Assembly (NCBI GenBank): GCA_015499995.1
Contig: JADNRV010000043.1
Span: forward strand, 248,001 to 312,000
Reading direction: 5' to 3'
Origin: Flammula alnicola
Lineage: Eukaryota > Basidiomycota > Agaricomycetes > Agaricales > Strophariaceae
DNA: 64,000 nucleotides
The notes beneath the pieces were generated by a model. That model was not told the DNA's origin. It saw only the letters and a program-made list of their open reading frames with translations, and did no database searches. Below, piece by piece: positions 12,121 to 24,197 of the stretch; positions within the stretch are counted from its first letter, which is position 1, and each line of letters begins with the position of its first letter. The position numbers were made by a program, and so were the translations under genes.

Positions 12121-13274
12121 TTAGTTGTTGGGTTTCCTAGGAAGGCTCTGATATCTTGTTGGGCAGGATCGTGCGCCAGGCTCCCGATTCCTCCTTTTTG
12201 GCGATGCTATCTCAAGTTCAGAAGGAAGCGCATGCTCCAATGGACGCATTTGACTCACAAGATTGGATAAGTGTGCATGCCGGTTTACGCCAGTCACTTT
12301 AACGGTCAGTGCAGTCGGAGTACTCGACAGAGGTTCTTCATGAACTGCGTGTTTTGCCTAATTGAAATCGTTTAAGAAATCAGAAATTAGGACTATAATA
12401 AAAGTGAGCAAGAAGTGGCAAACCTTGATAACAACTTCGAATTTGGTCCATGCAGTGTTTTTCATCCCTCTAAGGTTGCGAATATCCACTTCTCCTCTGT
12501 AATCACGGTCTCTTCTAATAACCGCCGCAAGCAATTCTCCAATGAACAGTCCGTGACTGACAATGGCCACCGTCCTCGTCGTTCCATCTTCCTTCTCTTC
12601 CAGCGCATGGGGAAATAGGATCTCGTCGATGACAATCTCAGCCCTCTTCGCCATATCGTCAAGGCTTTCGCCTCCAGGAAACCTCTCGCCCCGAGTGTAC
12701 AGGGCCGGAAACTTGCCTTGGGCATAGTGCGCCGCAACTGACATGCCTTTCTCTTTCTTGGCGAATTTCATTCCTTCACCAGCGCCGAAGTTCTGCTCGC
12801 GCAGCAGCGTCGATTCGTGAAACGGCATGGTTGGGTCAAGCTGCTTATTTTTGACAGCGCTTGCGGTCGTTTTTGCACGCGATAAATCTGAAGAGTAGAT
12901 AGCGGAGAGTTTCGTGCGAGCAAGATCATCCGCAAGCGCTTCAGCTTGCTGAAAGAAGGTTGTAAAACATCGTTACTTTGAACGAAAGATGAGTATATGC
13001 ACTCACTCTCATTCCTGCGTAAACGATATAAATTTTGGACGCATAGATGCAGAAGCGGGAGGTTACTGACCATGATTAGACAATGGAGAGTCCTTCCAGC
13101 CTGCCCATACCCCGCGCTGCCAGGATTATTTCGGTCGATAAGAGTTGAACTGCAGGTCTGCAAAGTGACAAACCAAATTATCTTTAGACTCTCCATGTCG
13201 AATCTATGAGGCCTGAGGTGAGATATTGAACAATTCATGATGCATATATCACTCACCAAAAGGAAATGGACCAT
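12121..13274 (-). CDS. Histidine phosphatase (phosphoglycerate-mutase superfamily)
   Basis: The first exon is six codons (MVHFLL) and joins across an intron to IRHGESKDNL, the catalytic RHG motif whose His is phosphorylated during catalysis. Next come RGVWAGWKDSPLSNHG, a micro-exon, QAEALADDLARTKLSAIYSS, DLSRAKTTASAV and FHESTLLREQNFG. The second active-site His lies in AIVSHGLFIGELL. A final exon after GTTTGCC...TTAG supplies about 85 less conserved residues and the stop TAA at 12121-12123. Four introns are placed with frame kept throughout. Family members hydrolyse diverse phosphoesters; the substrate cannot be told. It is divergent from the AN1 gene, with 254 bases between starts. Confidence 0.87.
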
Positions 13275-13528
13275 GAAACGAGATTCCTGAGTAGTAGTTG
13301 TACTCGAAAAAGAAGGAATGTCCGAGAAGTTAGAACTTCGGCCAGTTGCCGAGCTTATGAGGCGCGACTGTCACGTGGCCCAATTTGAGGCCATTTAGCT
13401 GACAAATGAATGCTTCACAGGTCTTCCACAAACAAGCTTGGCTTGCGCAAGCGGACGCGTCAGCTCTCTTTTCTCTATAAATCCAGTTCTCTTCTCTTGT
13501 TCCTTAACCACTTACATCTTCTATTCCA

Positions 13529-14784
13529 ATGGCCTCCTCTTCGTCCTCAACCCCATCTCAAGAACGCGATGCACAACTTCTCGCCGTCGGAAAGCAGTGC
13601 TCCGACCCTGCATGCCTCCTAGTCGACTTTCTTCCCTTCAAGTGCCAGCACTGCGAGCTGTCTTTCTGCCAGGAGCACTTCAAGGTCGACGCCCACAAGT
13701 GTCCGAAATATGACGAGAGCAAGTATAACAGAATTGCCCCCAATTGTACGTTCATTGCCAAATCCTGTATGCACATAACTAAACTATTCGATCTCAGGTC
13801 CGCTATGCAATATACCGGTAGCAGTTCGTCCAGGGCAGGACCCTAATGTACGAATGGATATGCATCTCGAAAAAGAGTGCTCTGTCGTAACAGGCAAAGT
13901 CAAATCAAAGTCGACCCCACTCTGTGCGCGTGGCACCTGTAGAAAAGTGCTCTTCTCTCCTATTCGATGTACTGTGCGTTGTTCTACTTTGCTACCATAA
14001 TGTTTCTTGGTTGCTGACTCTTCCTTTAATAGTCTTGTAGGCAGCAATTTTGCCCTGCTCACCGATTCCCGGGGGACCATAACTGCTCCGCTCCCCCAGC
14101 GCCCGCTAAATACAACGCGAACAAATCCCTGGCCAACCTCAGTGCTAGTGCGCAAAACCTCAATTCGAAAGCTGTGGCGGCTGGCACTGCGGCTATGGAC
14201 GCTGTCAAGAATTCCATAGCTACAGTATCCACACCGACACCTCGCCCTGCTGGATCGTCGTCGTCCACACCCTCAGTACTGCCGTTTAGCAAGATGGATC
14301 GGTACGTACATGTTCAACCAAGCTCCTTAAGTACTCGCTCATCAAGCACTAGTCTTTCCGATCTTCCTTCCACCCACTCTACTGAAATTCATGATAACTC
14401 AACGACCACGACATCCACGCCAACGCCAACGAATAATACTAATGATACTATTATCAAACCATCACCTATAATCGACCCCTTGTCATTCAATTTTACCCCG
14501 CGATCAATATTCGCATCTGCTTAATCTTCCACTGTATAACCAACACAACACGACCACCAATGTATCCATACCACCAATTTCGTAAATTATAGACGCGCGA
14601 GAGCAGAAAGAGAAAGCAAACTGAAGGCCATGCAAGCGCGGGCCAAGAAAGGGGTAAGGGCATTCAATGATATCAAAATGATCCTGTTCTAATGGTTTTT
14701 CAGTTGCTAAGGGAGGATGAGATGAGGATTCTTGCTGCAGAGGAAGCGGCTGCACGAGACAGGAAGGACTGCGTGATTATGTAG
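13529..14784 (+). CDS. Tandem AN1 zinc-finger protein with C-terminal CaaX box (ZFAND2/AIRAPL-like)
   Basis: The first AN1 finger reads CSDPACLLVDFLPFKCQHC then LSFCQEHFKVDAHKC. The second, built over two introns, reads CNIPVAVRPGQDPN, LEKECSVV, CARGTCRKVLFS, CTSCRQQFCPAHRFPGDHNC. A Ser/Ala/Thr-rich linker follows. A long intron (about 14302-14590) leads to a basic/acidic helix (RARAERESKLKAMQARAKKG / LLREDEMRILAAEEAAARDR), and the protein ends KDCVIM. CVIM is a textbook CaaX prenylation signal. Animal ZFAND2B (AIRAPL) is also a prenylated double-AN1 protein that links ER proteostasis to p97 and the proteasome. A similar ER role here is inference. The last intron (14654-14703) is needed to reach the CaaX codons in frame; the stop TAG is at 14782-14784. 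Confidence 0.88.
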
Positions 14785-15051
14785 GAATGGACTATACCGA
14801 GATTATGCTCAGGATATATTTATTAATTGGACATAATGTATTCATACCCCTAAAATCACATACCAAAGCTCCTCCAACATTTCGTCGTTATGTGCTGAAA
14901 AGCTCAAAAGCGAAGATCGTGTCTTTTTACATATTAATCTCACACTTAATCCTTGCGCAACAAACGTCGAATTAACGAAAAATACACCTACAAGTACGAG
15001 AAAACTAGCAAGAAGGGAGAAAAAGAAAGCGAGAGAAGCTAGCAACAAAAC

Positions 15052-16237
15052 TCAGCGTTTCTTCTTCTTCGCGCCCCGTGTCGAAGTACCCCGCGTCGAA
15101 CCACCGCGCCCTCTTCGCCCTGCCTTTGGAGGTCGACCGCGCGTTGGCCGTGGAGAAGCTTCTTGGGCTGAGTAAGTGCAAATGAGATTTCCAAAGGATT
15201 CGAATAAGCGGGCGACACGTCTAAAATACCTGGTGATGGTTCGCGCATCTCCACATCCTCGTCTTCCGCGTATTCTGTCCCGGCGTCTGTGCCGGTGACC
15301 ACGCTTCCCCGCGGCGTCTCTGCCACACCGCCCTCGTCCCCGCTTTCCAGCGTCAGCGCACTGCTATCACTGTCTCCGCCCACCAGCCCGGCGAGGTTTA
15401 GCTTGCTTCGCGTAATCTTGCCCCTCTTGCGCCCGGCGCCACGCTTGGTCGAGGTGGACGCCACAACTCTCGGACTGGGCGCCGCCGTGGGTGGTAACAC
15501 AGCGGCTGGTGAAGCAGCTGGTGATGATGGTAGAGAAACTGTTGACCGCAAGCGCCTCTGCGCGATAATGGGCTCAAAGTCTTCAAAGGGCAGACTGAAT
15601 TCTTCCCGAAAGAAACGGTGCCCGGAAAGGTTCTCGGAAGGTGAAGGCGAGCGTATGATATAGGCGACGAGTTTGACTTGGGTGAGAGGTATCCCTCTGC
15701 TTCGATATCCTGTAAGAAAGACGGCGAAACATCAATCATTCGATGCGCTCACTCATCACGTAGACGCCGGCACCCTCAAAGACGAAACACGCACAATGGC
15801 ATCCAACGCGTCCAGTCATAGCACTCTCTCAGCTTCTCCCATAGCGTCTCAATATGCACCAACCGCCCTGTGTCTTTGAGAATCGCGTTCCGGATAGTTA
15901 AGATGTTGAAATAGCGGTGCATGCCGATGGGTCTTGCGCGCATGATGGACCGAAAGAAGGAAATCTCGCCCTCTACCGAGTCAAGAAAGGCGTGTTCATC
16001 GCCCTTTCGCCTGGGTCGACTACCGTCATTATACAGGGGTGTTAGATGGCTGGATGAAAACAGGAAGAAATGGCGAGCGTGGCGGAGACGGCGAGACGGT
16101 TGGACTTTGATTTTAGATGGCCGATCGCGAGCCGCGGCAGTGACTGACAATATTTGGCATATCCCCTTGTGACAAACAACCTTCCCGATTAATCCTAGCG
16201 CTTGGAGTGTTAATCGTGTTTCAAGTCTCCATGCCAT
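15052..16237 (-). CDS. EAF7: NuA4 histone acetyltransferase subunit EAF7 (CT20/MRGBP family), frame interrupted
   Basis: The conserved core DSVEGEISFFRSIMRARP...IGMHRYFNILTIRNAIL and RLVHIETLWEKLRECYD is the CT20 domain, which tethers to MRG proteins in NuA4. Downstream are SPSPSENLSGHRFFREEFSL, FEDFEPIIAQRRLRSTVSLP and an acidic/Ser-rich region. After an intron (about 15231-15166) comes a basic tail PRPTRGRPPKAGRRGRGG...RGAKKKKR, stop TGA at 15052-15054. Two one-base deletions (near 15811-15815 and 15651-15662) must be assumed to join core and tail. Without them the frame ends early. The true first exon is unresolved: the only in-frame ATG upstream is at 16237, and the residues after it do not look like the family, so a short spliced first exon is likely. 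Confidence 0.8.
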
Positions 16238-16306
16238 GGCAAGTTTGCTCTCAGATACTTACCATACTTACGACGCATTGGCGATTACCCTCACCGCATC
16301 TCTATC

Positions 16307-17711
16307 ATGGCCTATTTAAACAAACCAACCGTGTACGATATTGAAGATTCCAATATCGCGCTTCTTGGTTCAGATGTCAGTCCATTCAGCGTCCATGATT
16401 CTGCGCCCTCGCGACTCATTGGAATAAGTGCGTCGCATGCATAGCTTGAGAAGCACGTTAGAGAAGAAGCTGGAGAAGATGAAAATTCATGGAAAGACGC
16501 AGGAAAGACAGCCGGCCTCCAGATCTGGCACATCGAAAGATTCCATGTCGTCCCTTGGCCAAAGGAGCGATACGGATCGTTTTACGATGGCGACTCATAT
16601 ATCGTTCTACATGTGAGTGTCTTTGCACTGTAATCAAGGAGGAAATTTTTGACTGTCGTTTTTTACGTTCCAAGACTTACAAGAAGACACCGAAAGCAGA
16701 ATCATTCTCGTATGACCTCCATTTCTGGCTTGGTGAAAATACTACCCGAGATGAAGCAGGCACGGCTGCATACAAGACTGTAGAGCTGGATGACTGTGAG
16801 TCGTTTTTATATCTCTTATTTCTTATGTAACCTGGCTGTTAACTCCTTTCTCAGTTTTACATGGCAAGCCAGTGCAGTCGCGAGAAGCTCAAGGATACGA
16901 ATCTCCTCGATTCTTGTCCTACTTTCCTCATTTCATCTGTATGCAAGGTGGTGTGGCCACAGGCTTCCACCATGTATCTGATTCTCTGCCTCTAAATACT
17001 CGTAAACTTTACCGCGTCAATCTTTCACGGACTGCTGGCCACTCCAGCCTTGTGGTTAGACAAGTCCCGGCCACAGCACACAGCCTGGTCGAAGGGGACG
17101 TTTACGTCCTCGACAAAGGCGCCGAAATTCTGCAGCTCAATACCAAAGCGAGCGCAGGCCAAGAGAGGTTCAAGGCTGCCGAGTTCGTTCAGAGTTTGGT
17201 GAACGACCGTAAGAGTCAGGCTAGTGTCACCGTTTACGGTAAGCATCAGATTCTAAACCCCCTACGCCTCCTTCTGTACAATTCAAATCTTTGTGCAGAC
17301 GAAGGCAGCTCTGGCGTTGGACGATTTTTCCACGAATTTGGCGATCATGTGTCCCTTCGCAAAGCAGATCGTGCTCCTATGGACCTCTCTGAGCCGCATC
17401 CAACCCTCTTCCGTATCTCCGATGCCACAGGAGTCGTTATTTTCGAAGTAGTCACCCCACCATCTCGAAAGTCTCTCTCCTCCGAGGATGCTTTCCTTCT
17501 GGACACCTCTGCCGGTGCCAGTCATCCCGCTATTTTCGTCTGGATAGGAAGTCACGCATCCTTGAATGAAAAACGTCTCAGTCTTCAATACGCGCAACGC
17601 TATTTATACGACAAGAAGATAAAAACGGAATCCACCATAGTTCGCGTTGCTATACCCGTAATAAAAATCCAGGAAGGTGAAGAAACACCAGAGTTCTTGG
17701 AAATATTCTAG
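16307..17711 (+). CDS. Gelsolin/severin-type actin-binding protein
   Basis: Exon one ([20 protein letters not shown]) joins across an intron to [20 protein letters not shown]. Next comes the first gelsolin repeat: [50 protein letters not shown] and [21 protein letters not shown] second repeat has [28 protein letters not shown] and [21 protein letters not shown] third has [23 protein letters not shown] and [11 protein letters not shown]. Three gelsolin domains fit the severin/fragmin size (about 375 residues), which cap and sever actin filaments under Ca2+ control. There is no headpiece. It reads divergently from EAF7 and convergently to egt1 (187 bases to its stop). Confidence 0.88.
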
Positions 17712-17897
17712 TATTCACAAGATATCAAATTCGAGATATAATTACAGTCGATGTATCAATATGTATAAGCACTTCAAATTTGTGCACGTTTTTTGAGGAT
17801 GAACCGGCATTGTCAAACAGTGGGAACCAAGTAAGTAGAAGTCCATGGAGTAATGAGAAGTAAGAATTCTAGAGAGTCACCAGGTATGGAGCCTCGT

Positions 17898-20800
17898 CTA
17901 TTTCGGAATATCATATACGATGCGAGCACCAGCCCAGGTGTACGGGTAGTTGCGCTGGTACCAATTTCTGAAGCTCCTTCTCTCAGAAATCCTAGGAATA
18001 GTTGCGTACGACCCGCCCAGCTGTCGCAGTATTAATAATATATCGAGAAGTCAAAATTCATGATGCCTACCACAACGTGGTGTTTTCCATCAAAGAAATC
18101 CATGGAATAGCTGAGAGAAGCAAGGTTTTAATATTTGGTGTGTCCGTGTGAGAGCGAGAATACGTACCCTGGATATAATTTGGAGGGCTCGAACTCTTCG
18201 ACCTTGTCGAACACGGTCGAGGTCCACTCCCAGACACCCCCGTTACTGCCTTTCCCACCACACTGTTCTCCTCCCGTGGTCGCACTGTGCATGGCCCAAC
18301 CGGTAAGTCGGCGGGATTAAGGGAAAAAACGAAGGCTTACGGGACAGGGTGCCAGTTTCTGAATCCAACATTAGCACCTCCTTCGTACCCTGCTTTGAAA
18401 TTGTCAAAAAGAGAGTAAGCTCCGCCTCGGTGGGAAGACGACCTCCTTTCACGGTGGCATACGTCGAAAGACTATCGTATGGAGCGATGACTGGCCAATT
18501 CTGCGCAACATCCATCGGCACAGGACCGTATAACGTCCGCACCTACCATAACGACATAATGTGAATAATGGTCATGAGACGCGGAATTACAGGACCACCT
18601 TCATGCCGTCCTGACCTATGACCCAACTTGCCGGAAGAGCTACCTGTTTCCCTGATTCCATGTAATAACGGTAGAACTCGCCGTTGGTCACAGGCCGCCA
18701 TTCAATTCTAAACTCCTCGACCTGGATCTGCCTCTTCGGGTGTTCGTTGTCCCAGCCGAATTCGTGGCTCTCGACATCCTTTGACCTCTCGTCATTAGCT
18801 TCGTCATCGTCGTGGCCTAATGTGACTGTTGCTGGCCCCAACGTCACTGTAATGGAGCTGGATTTAGGGTTGTCATTCCACGCAACGGCGAGAGAGGTCC
18901 AATGCGGCGTAGTGAAGCCTGGCGGCGGTATAGTACCGGATCCTGCGCGCTGGAGAAGCATATACAGCAAAGTTTCCGCATGCATGGCCTCGTGCTCGAG
19001 AGTCATGAACAAGACTCTGCCGACTTTGCGGGTTAAAGTGACTTTGCCAGTCTCAATGGTGTCGTATAGTTTCATTAGTCTGGCGCGAACTCTCTCTTGG
19101 AATTCAAAGATGCTGGTGAGACTAGGCCAGTCTTCATCGTTGAAAGGAACTTCGGAATGCGACTTTCGATTGGCAAGTCAGACGCCCTTCAAATAAGTGG
19201 AGCAGACCAAACTCACATGGCATTGCGAAGGATCGTCCACGTTTGGGTCAATCCCCCGCTAATCGTTGTCATTACTAGGGACAAGCCTTCGAAAAGCGTT
19301 GCGACTTACCTCAAAGATATACTGCAAATTTATTCAGTTATTTTTTGTGCTCGTATAGCAGGGATATCCTACCTTGAATGCCCCTGGTTCCGTATTCTGT
19401 TCTTGAAGTAGCTTGGACAGATTAATATCCAAGAAGGTCGGAATATGTCCCAAGTAGAAGAGACATATGTGGCGAAGGTCGATAGGCTTTTGGAAGAGCA
19501 TGGATGGGGGAATCATCTGTTTCGTTATGAAGTCCCAAGATGTCCAGAGATTCTGCCATTCTTCTCGAGACGGAACGCCAAATGGAGTGTTAGAAAGCTT
19601 GCCGACCAATTGCTTGCCGTCAGTAGACGGCGGCGAGAGTAGTGGGAAAAGGAAAGGAGGCCGCTCCAGGAGCCACAGAGAATATTGCGATTTCTTGTTC
19701 ATCCAGCGTTGCACAGGCCGAAGGTTAGCCTTGGTAAACATGGTAAATGCATCGGTCTCAGAAAACTAGAAAAGAATGTGAAACATGAAAACCCTGTCGC
19801 ATGCATGGCAAAGAAGCAATAACTACCTTCAGAGACTCTTCAATTTTCATCAACTCGTCCTTTGAAAACTTGATTTCCTTCTGAGATCCCGGTTCGTAGA
19901 TCGTCTGTACACATTTGGATTTGAAGAATGCCTCATGGCATCCTGAAAGGGGAATATCGCTCAGCGGTGGTGTTATTACCTAGAAATGTTAAACTCACGC
20001 TCTGCCTGTTGAAGGGATGTCTCAGGTCAGAACGGCATAGATGGTCACGTTAGAGACGGAGTAACGTACAACGTTATACCAGTTCACATATTCCCATTTA
20101 CTTTCGTCAAACAGGTTCTCGTCGCCTAAAGCCCGACCAGTGGCTTTAAGTCCATTGAAAATGAAACGCTTAGTATAGCCCCTCGAATCGTTGTAAGCTT
20201 CCTCGATGAGCTCCTTGTCGTTGTCGTGATCGAGGCCAATAAGGAGCGTATCACCGGAACCCCCGCGTAATGGTAATGAGCGTAGGAAAGAAGCGGCGCC
20301 ATCTCTGGAGAAGTTACCGAGGGAAGATCCCAAAAACATGATGTGTAAGGGCGATTTGGTGCCTTCAGGGGTCGACGGCAAAGATGAGCAATCTGAATCG
20401 TAAATCAACGAGGCCCCGCTAATGGAGGAGTCGCTTGAAATGGGAGAAGTAGGAGGGCTATCGGCCGCAGCAAATTGGTGATGCTTGATTGACGTCAGAC
20501 CTTCTGTGACTCTCTGGGTGAATAAGCCCCCATTCTCAATGAACTTTAGGCCATCGTTGTAGGTGCCCCACATGCCCTTCGTGTTGACTTTCCCTACCAG
20601 TTCTTTCCCGACATCGGAACTTGAAATATCCCCAAGGGTGCGCTCCAGCTCACGCTGCTCGAGGTCGAGAGCATAGTAGGTGATAGGTCCAGAGGGGTCT
20701 ACGTCTCTTACGAGGCGCGAAAGGCTGAGAAGGATGTGGGATGTCTTTCGCAGAGCCCTGTGACAGGATCAGATTAGAGACCATTCATAACCAGAAGAGG

Positions 20801-21164
20801 AATGAAAGATGCCGACGAGAGGCGACCCTGGAATGGGTCCCAAAATAGGTCGGCGAAAGACTCACCCCGCGCCAAGCTCAACGATAACTTCGTCCGAGCT
20901 TACACTCCCTCGATGTATGGTCTGGACAATGTCGTCGGCGTTGTTTTTGAGGATTTCTTCTTCTGCGCCAAAGAGATAATATTCTGGGACCTCAGTCGTA
21001 ATATCATCGTAGAGCCTGAGCCCACGCTCGTCATAGAGGAGCACGGTAGGTATCTCCCGATGACCAGGGGGTTGGGAGAGGCCGGTCAGAATTTGGCTGT
21101 GGATGTCGGAGATGAGAAAACCGGCGTTCGAGCGCGAGTGGACGTCGATAATTTCAGCAGGCAT
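17898..21164 (-). CDS. egt1: Ergothioneine biosynthesis protein Egt1 (EgtD methyltransferase + EgtB sulfoxide synthase fusion)
   Basis: Egt1 trimethylates histidine to hercynine and then joins hercynine and cysteine by oxidative C-S bond formation. The N-terminal EgtD half has VLLYDERGLRLYDDITTEVP, YYLFGAEEEILKNNADDI, VIVELGAG/ALRKTSHILL, IMFLGSSLGNFSRDGAASF and GDTLLIGLDHDND. A linker with AERCHEAFFKSKCVQ leads to the DinB-like half of EgtB, with its iron-site histidines in LRHICLFYLGHIPTFLD and LEHEAMHAETLLYM. The FGE-like half follows: ESHEFGWDNEHPKRQIQVEE, GGRLPTEAEL, ANVGFRNWHPVP, GGVWEWTS, LYPGYSMDFFDGKHHVV and RNWYQRNYPYTWAGARIVYD, stop TAG at 17898-17900. About ten introns. One missing base near 18404-18410, between PTEAELTLF and GANVGF, breaks the frame as given. 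Start chosen at MPAEIIDVHSR, with a TATA box at 21236-21241. Confidence 0.95.
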
Positions 21165-22216
21165 GGTGATATAAAGCAATATATGTGGAACCAGAAAGCA
21201 CAATTGTTTGGAATTTTATGGAGGGCGGGCACCCCTTTATATGAACTCTGGCCGGGTTTGGGGTGCTGGCCAAAAACGACGAATACATTGGCTGACGTCA
21301 TCAACTGGGTAATTTCTTAGCTCCGAATTTGGTGGGATTCGATGCTTACAGAAAAGCATTCAGTGGCAAGATTTTTGCCAATACTGTAGCAGACCGCCGT
21401 AGCCGGCAGACCCAAATTCTGTACGCGAACGGTCGGGTGCCGCACCGAAAATATAACCAACGTTTCAGGTTCGCGTTCACAGGATCGAAAGGGTTTCAGT
21501 TTCGGATCTAATGAAGGTGGCCTGACATCAGAGTGTGAGGAATTGTGGCAGAAAAAAGGGCATGTATGACTGGTTGACATACTCATGTGGTCTTTTCATT
21601 GAAAATTCGCGTGAACGGCCCATGAGAGAATTACAACGTGGTGCTCCATGCAACATCTTCACCAGCATATATCTCGAGCTTGCTTCCAAGTAGATCTTCT
21701 TTGACCCATAAAAGAAGGCGCGCAGTCTGAGTGCTATGCGAGCAGCAGGATTTCCTGGGGAAGAAGGGTTCCAACCCGGGTTCAATGGCCAGTATAATGA
21801 TTCAGAATCATGACTAGCCGCATGAGAAGGCGTGCCGACGGTAACGCTCTAAGCACCAATCGGACCAACAACCTAGCAAGAGGTTGGCGAGGTCGAATGC
21901 CGTTTAGAGCGGAAAGAAAATTGGTAGGAGGGGGGATCCAAAGAGGAGGGTAAGTGCATGGTTTCCAACTTATAGACTTTGAAGTACGATGGATCATAAG
22001 ACGTAATAATCGCGATGTAATTGCACGAACCCTGGAATACTGCAGCAGTGGTGATTCGTTTTGGCGTGAGACATCACTAGTTCGCATTATTAGTGAAACT
22101 TACCTGAAATGTAGTATAAATGTCCAAGAACTAGGATAATAAGGTTAATGTGTCCGGGTAAATTAAAAGGGATATCTTGTCATACAGTACACCAAAGGGT
22201 ATGCGCTGTGGGGATA
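21165..22216. other. Intergenic, egt1 upstream region
   Basis: About 1 kb lies between the egt1 start and the stop of the palmitoyltransferase. Beyond the TATA box no gene was found. Open frames at 21329-21511, 21528-21785 and 21782-22087 have no domain or splice logic. Confidence 0.5.
21236..21241 (-). promoter_or_regulatory. TATA box of egt1
   Basis: On the minus strand the sequence reads CATATAAAGG about 72-77 bases upstream of the egt1 ATG at 21164. Assigned on motif and spacing alone. Confidence 0.45.
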
Positions 22217-23722
22217 TCAGGGGTTCGAATCTGCTTTTGTCAGTTCTCTCGCCAGTTTAGACAGCATCTCTTCGGACCGAGGATTCCGTGGAAAGGTTTT
22301 CCCATCACCTGAGCTGCGAGATAATTCAATTGCTTTCCAGGGAAGAATTCTTATGAAAAGAACGTACGAGGCACCTCCGCACCAGAGTCTATACAGCAAT
22401 CCATGCTTCCTATTCCAACCAAAAACTTGAGCCCAATTTCTTCTCCAGCCAACATCGTACAGGAGGATTCGGCCATGCGCGCCCCTCACTATTCTTCTTT
22501 GTATATAAGAGAGCTCAGCTTCCAAAGGAGGGTCAGAAAGGGAATGACCGCTCCGAGGTAGAGGCGGGAGATGCCGCAAGAGCATAAATGGTGCTATATT
22601 CTCCAGGGTAGTCTGGTTTGTGCTAACGTTAGAGTACATCAGGAATCTGAATGAAAGATGATTTGACAGAGATCCATACGATATTAGGTATAGATGATAG
22701 GCAGCAAAAGACCCAACCACGAGAGAGAAGACGGCTCCGGTAAAGGCAAGTCCAAGTTCGTGCACTGGCGTAAATTCATGCTACATTCGAATAGATAAGA
22801 TAGGGCGGAACGCTCATAAGGTAGAGAAAAGGCTTACAACAGCGAATGGGTTATTAAAGGCGAACCAGAGAGCATGAATTGCTATAATAGCAACATAGGT
22901 GGCGAGGAGGGATACACAGCATAAGAAGTGGACGAAAGCCGGGTATGTGCGATGACCCTATACTTGTCTGATTTCCTCATCCAAAAAAATCGAATAAAAA
23001 ACCTTACAATGCATTTTGCACCGATCCATGGACAGTGGTGATCTGGAGAGAAGCATTTCAGCTATCGACGGAAATATAATGATTGCCTGATAACAGACCC
23101 ATTTTTAAGACGCATCTATTGCAGATCGAACAATGGTGTGTTCTCTCCGCCCTGGGCGCCTTTAGACTAAACTTTAGCAAACAGCCATTTATAGTGTATG
23201 TTGCAGATAGGCCGCACCCAGCATTTGCGACACCACTTTTCAGGAGCAGAGAAGTCGTTATCAGGCATCAAAGCCTCCGTAAGGCCAATATCTTCTCCTT
23301 CTCTATCAGTCCCGTCTAATCGGGATGGTGCATTCGCGGGTCCAGGATCCCTGGCCAGACAGATAATGAGGGACGAGAATGCCATGAACGTCAGGGTATA
23401 TGTGACCAGTAGATGTGTCATGAACACAACCGGCTGGTGCAGAGTCTGCAGATGGAAATCGACGAGGACATAAAGTAAGGATGGGTGAGGGGACAGGATT
23501 AGGAATATAGTAGCTATATGCATATTAAGGCAGTCGGAATTGTGACATATAGGTTCTCAGATGAAGGTGACGCTCACCACAAAGTGGTAGATAGTGATAC
23601 CAGCGTTTTTTGGGCATGTCGGGATCGTCAAGTAGGGTCTTCGGATTGAAAACTATAGATGACTCTGCTGACTGTAGTTCCATGTCAGAAAAGGTTAACA
23701 GTGGGGATCTTCGCGGTGGCAT
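22217..23722 (-). CDS. DHHC-type palmitoyltransferase
   Basis: DHHC enzymes attach palmitate to cysteines of membrane proteins. The putative first exon (MPPRRSPLLTFSDMELQSAE ... KKRWYHYLPLC) runs into the first two membrane helices (ATIFLILSPHPSLLYVL and VVFMTHLLVTYTLTFMAF). An ARDPGP motif follows, then EKWCRKCW and the Cys-rich domain PRAERTHHCSICNRCVLKM / DHHCPWIGAKCI, where the intron splits ATG-G/AT. Helices three and four come next. A TTLENIAPF element (the TTxE motif of this family) and a 100-residue tail end at KADSNP. Catalytic DHHC and the zinc-binding Cys/His are all present. The start is uncertain because the N-terminus before the first helix is not conserved. Confidence 0.9.
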
Positions 23723-24197
23723 GTCGGGGTCAAGCTTGCCGATTCTAGATAGAATACAAAGAATTACGGGCAGATATCAGAACATGGCGAAGTCGGACTC
23801 GTAGGGGATGAATAATATAACTTGAAGAGACGCATTGCGCATGCCAACGGCGATGCTGCCGAGCATCAGGCACTTGTGGCGGTGCAACAAGTGTCAGTCG
23901 TTCAACCGAACCCTATGTAACCTCTCAGGCCTCAGGCTCCAACCAATTTTATTCGCAAAAATGGAATCACGTTCACCAGCTGGTGTGCATTAATGAGCAC
24001 GGGGAATTCACCTCGAATGATAGTACATAGATGTGGTGCTTACCCAACAGTCACCGTGGATGATGATCGATGGATGGTCAGACGGTGGGAGTCAATTCCG
24101 GTTCGGATGGCATGAGCGCCGAGCAGAGACGGAATCAGCTTCACTGGATAGGTGAATAACCGACGGACGTCCCTCTTGCGCTCAAGATCGCGTCGAA
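23723..24197. other. Divergent promoter region
   Basis: Between the palmitoyltransferase and thioesterase-like starts. Possible extra 5' exon of the former (frame near 23760-23845) could not be proven. No repeats seen. Confidence 0.45.

Noticed and set aside
22205..22235. tRNA-like B box (GGGTTCGAATC)
   Set aside because: No A box or cloverleaf can be drawn around it, and it overlaps the end of the palmitoyltransferase coding region.
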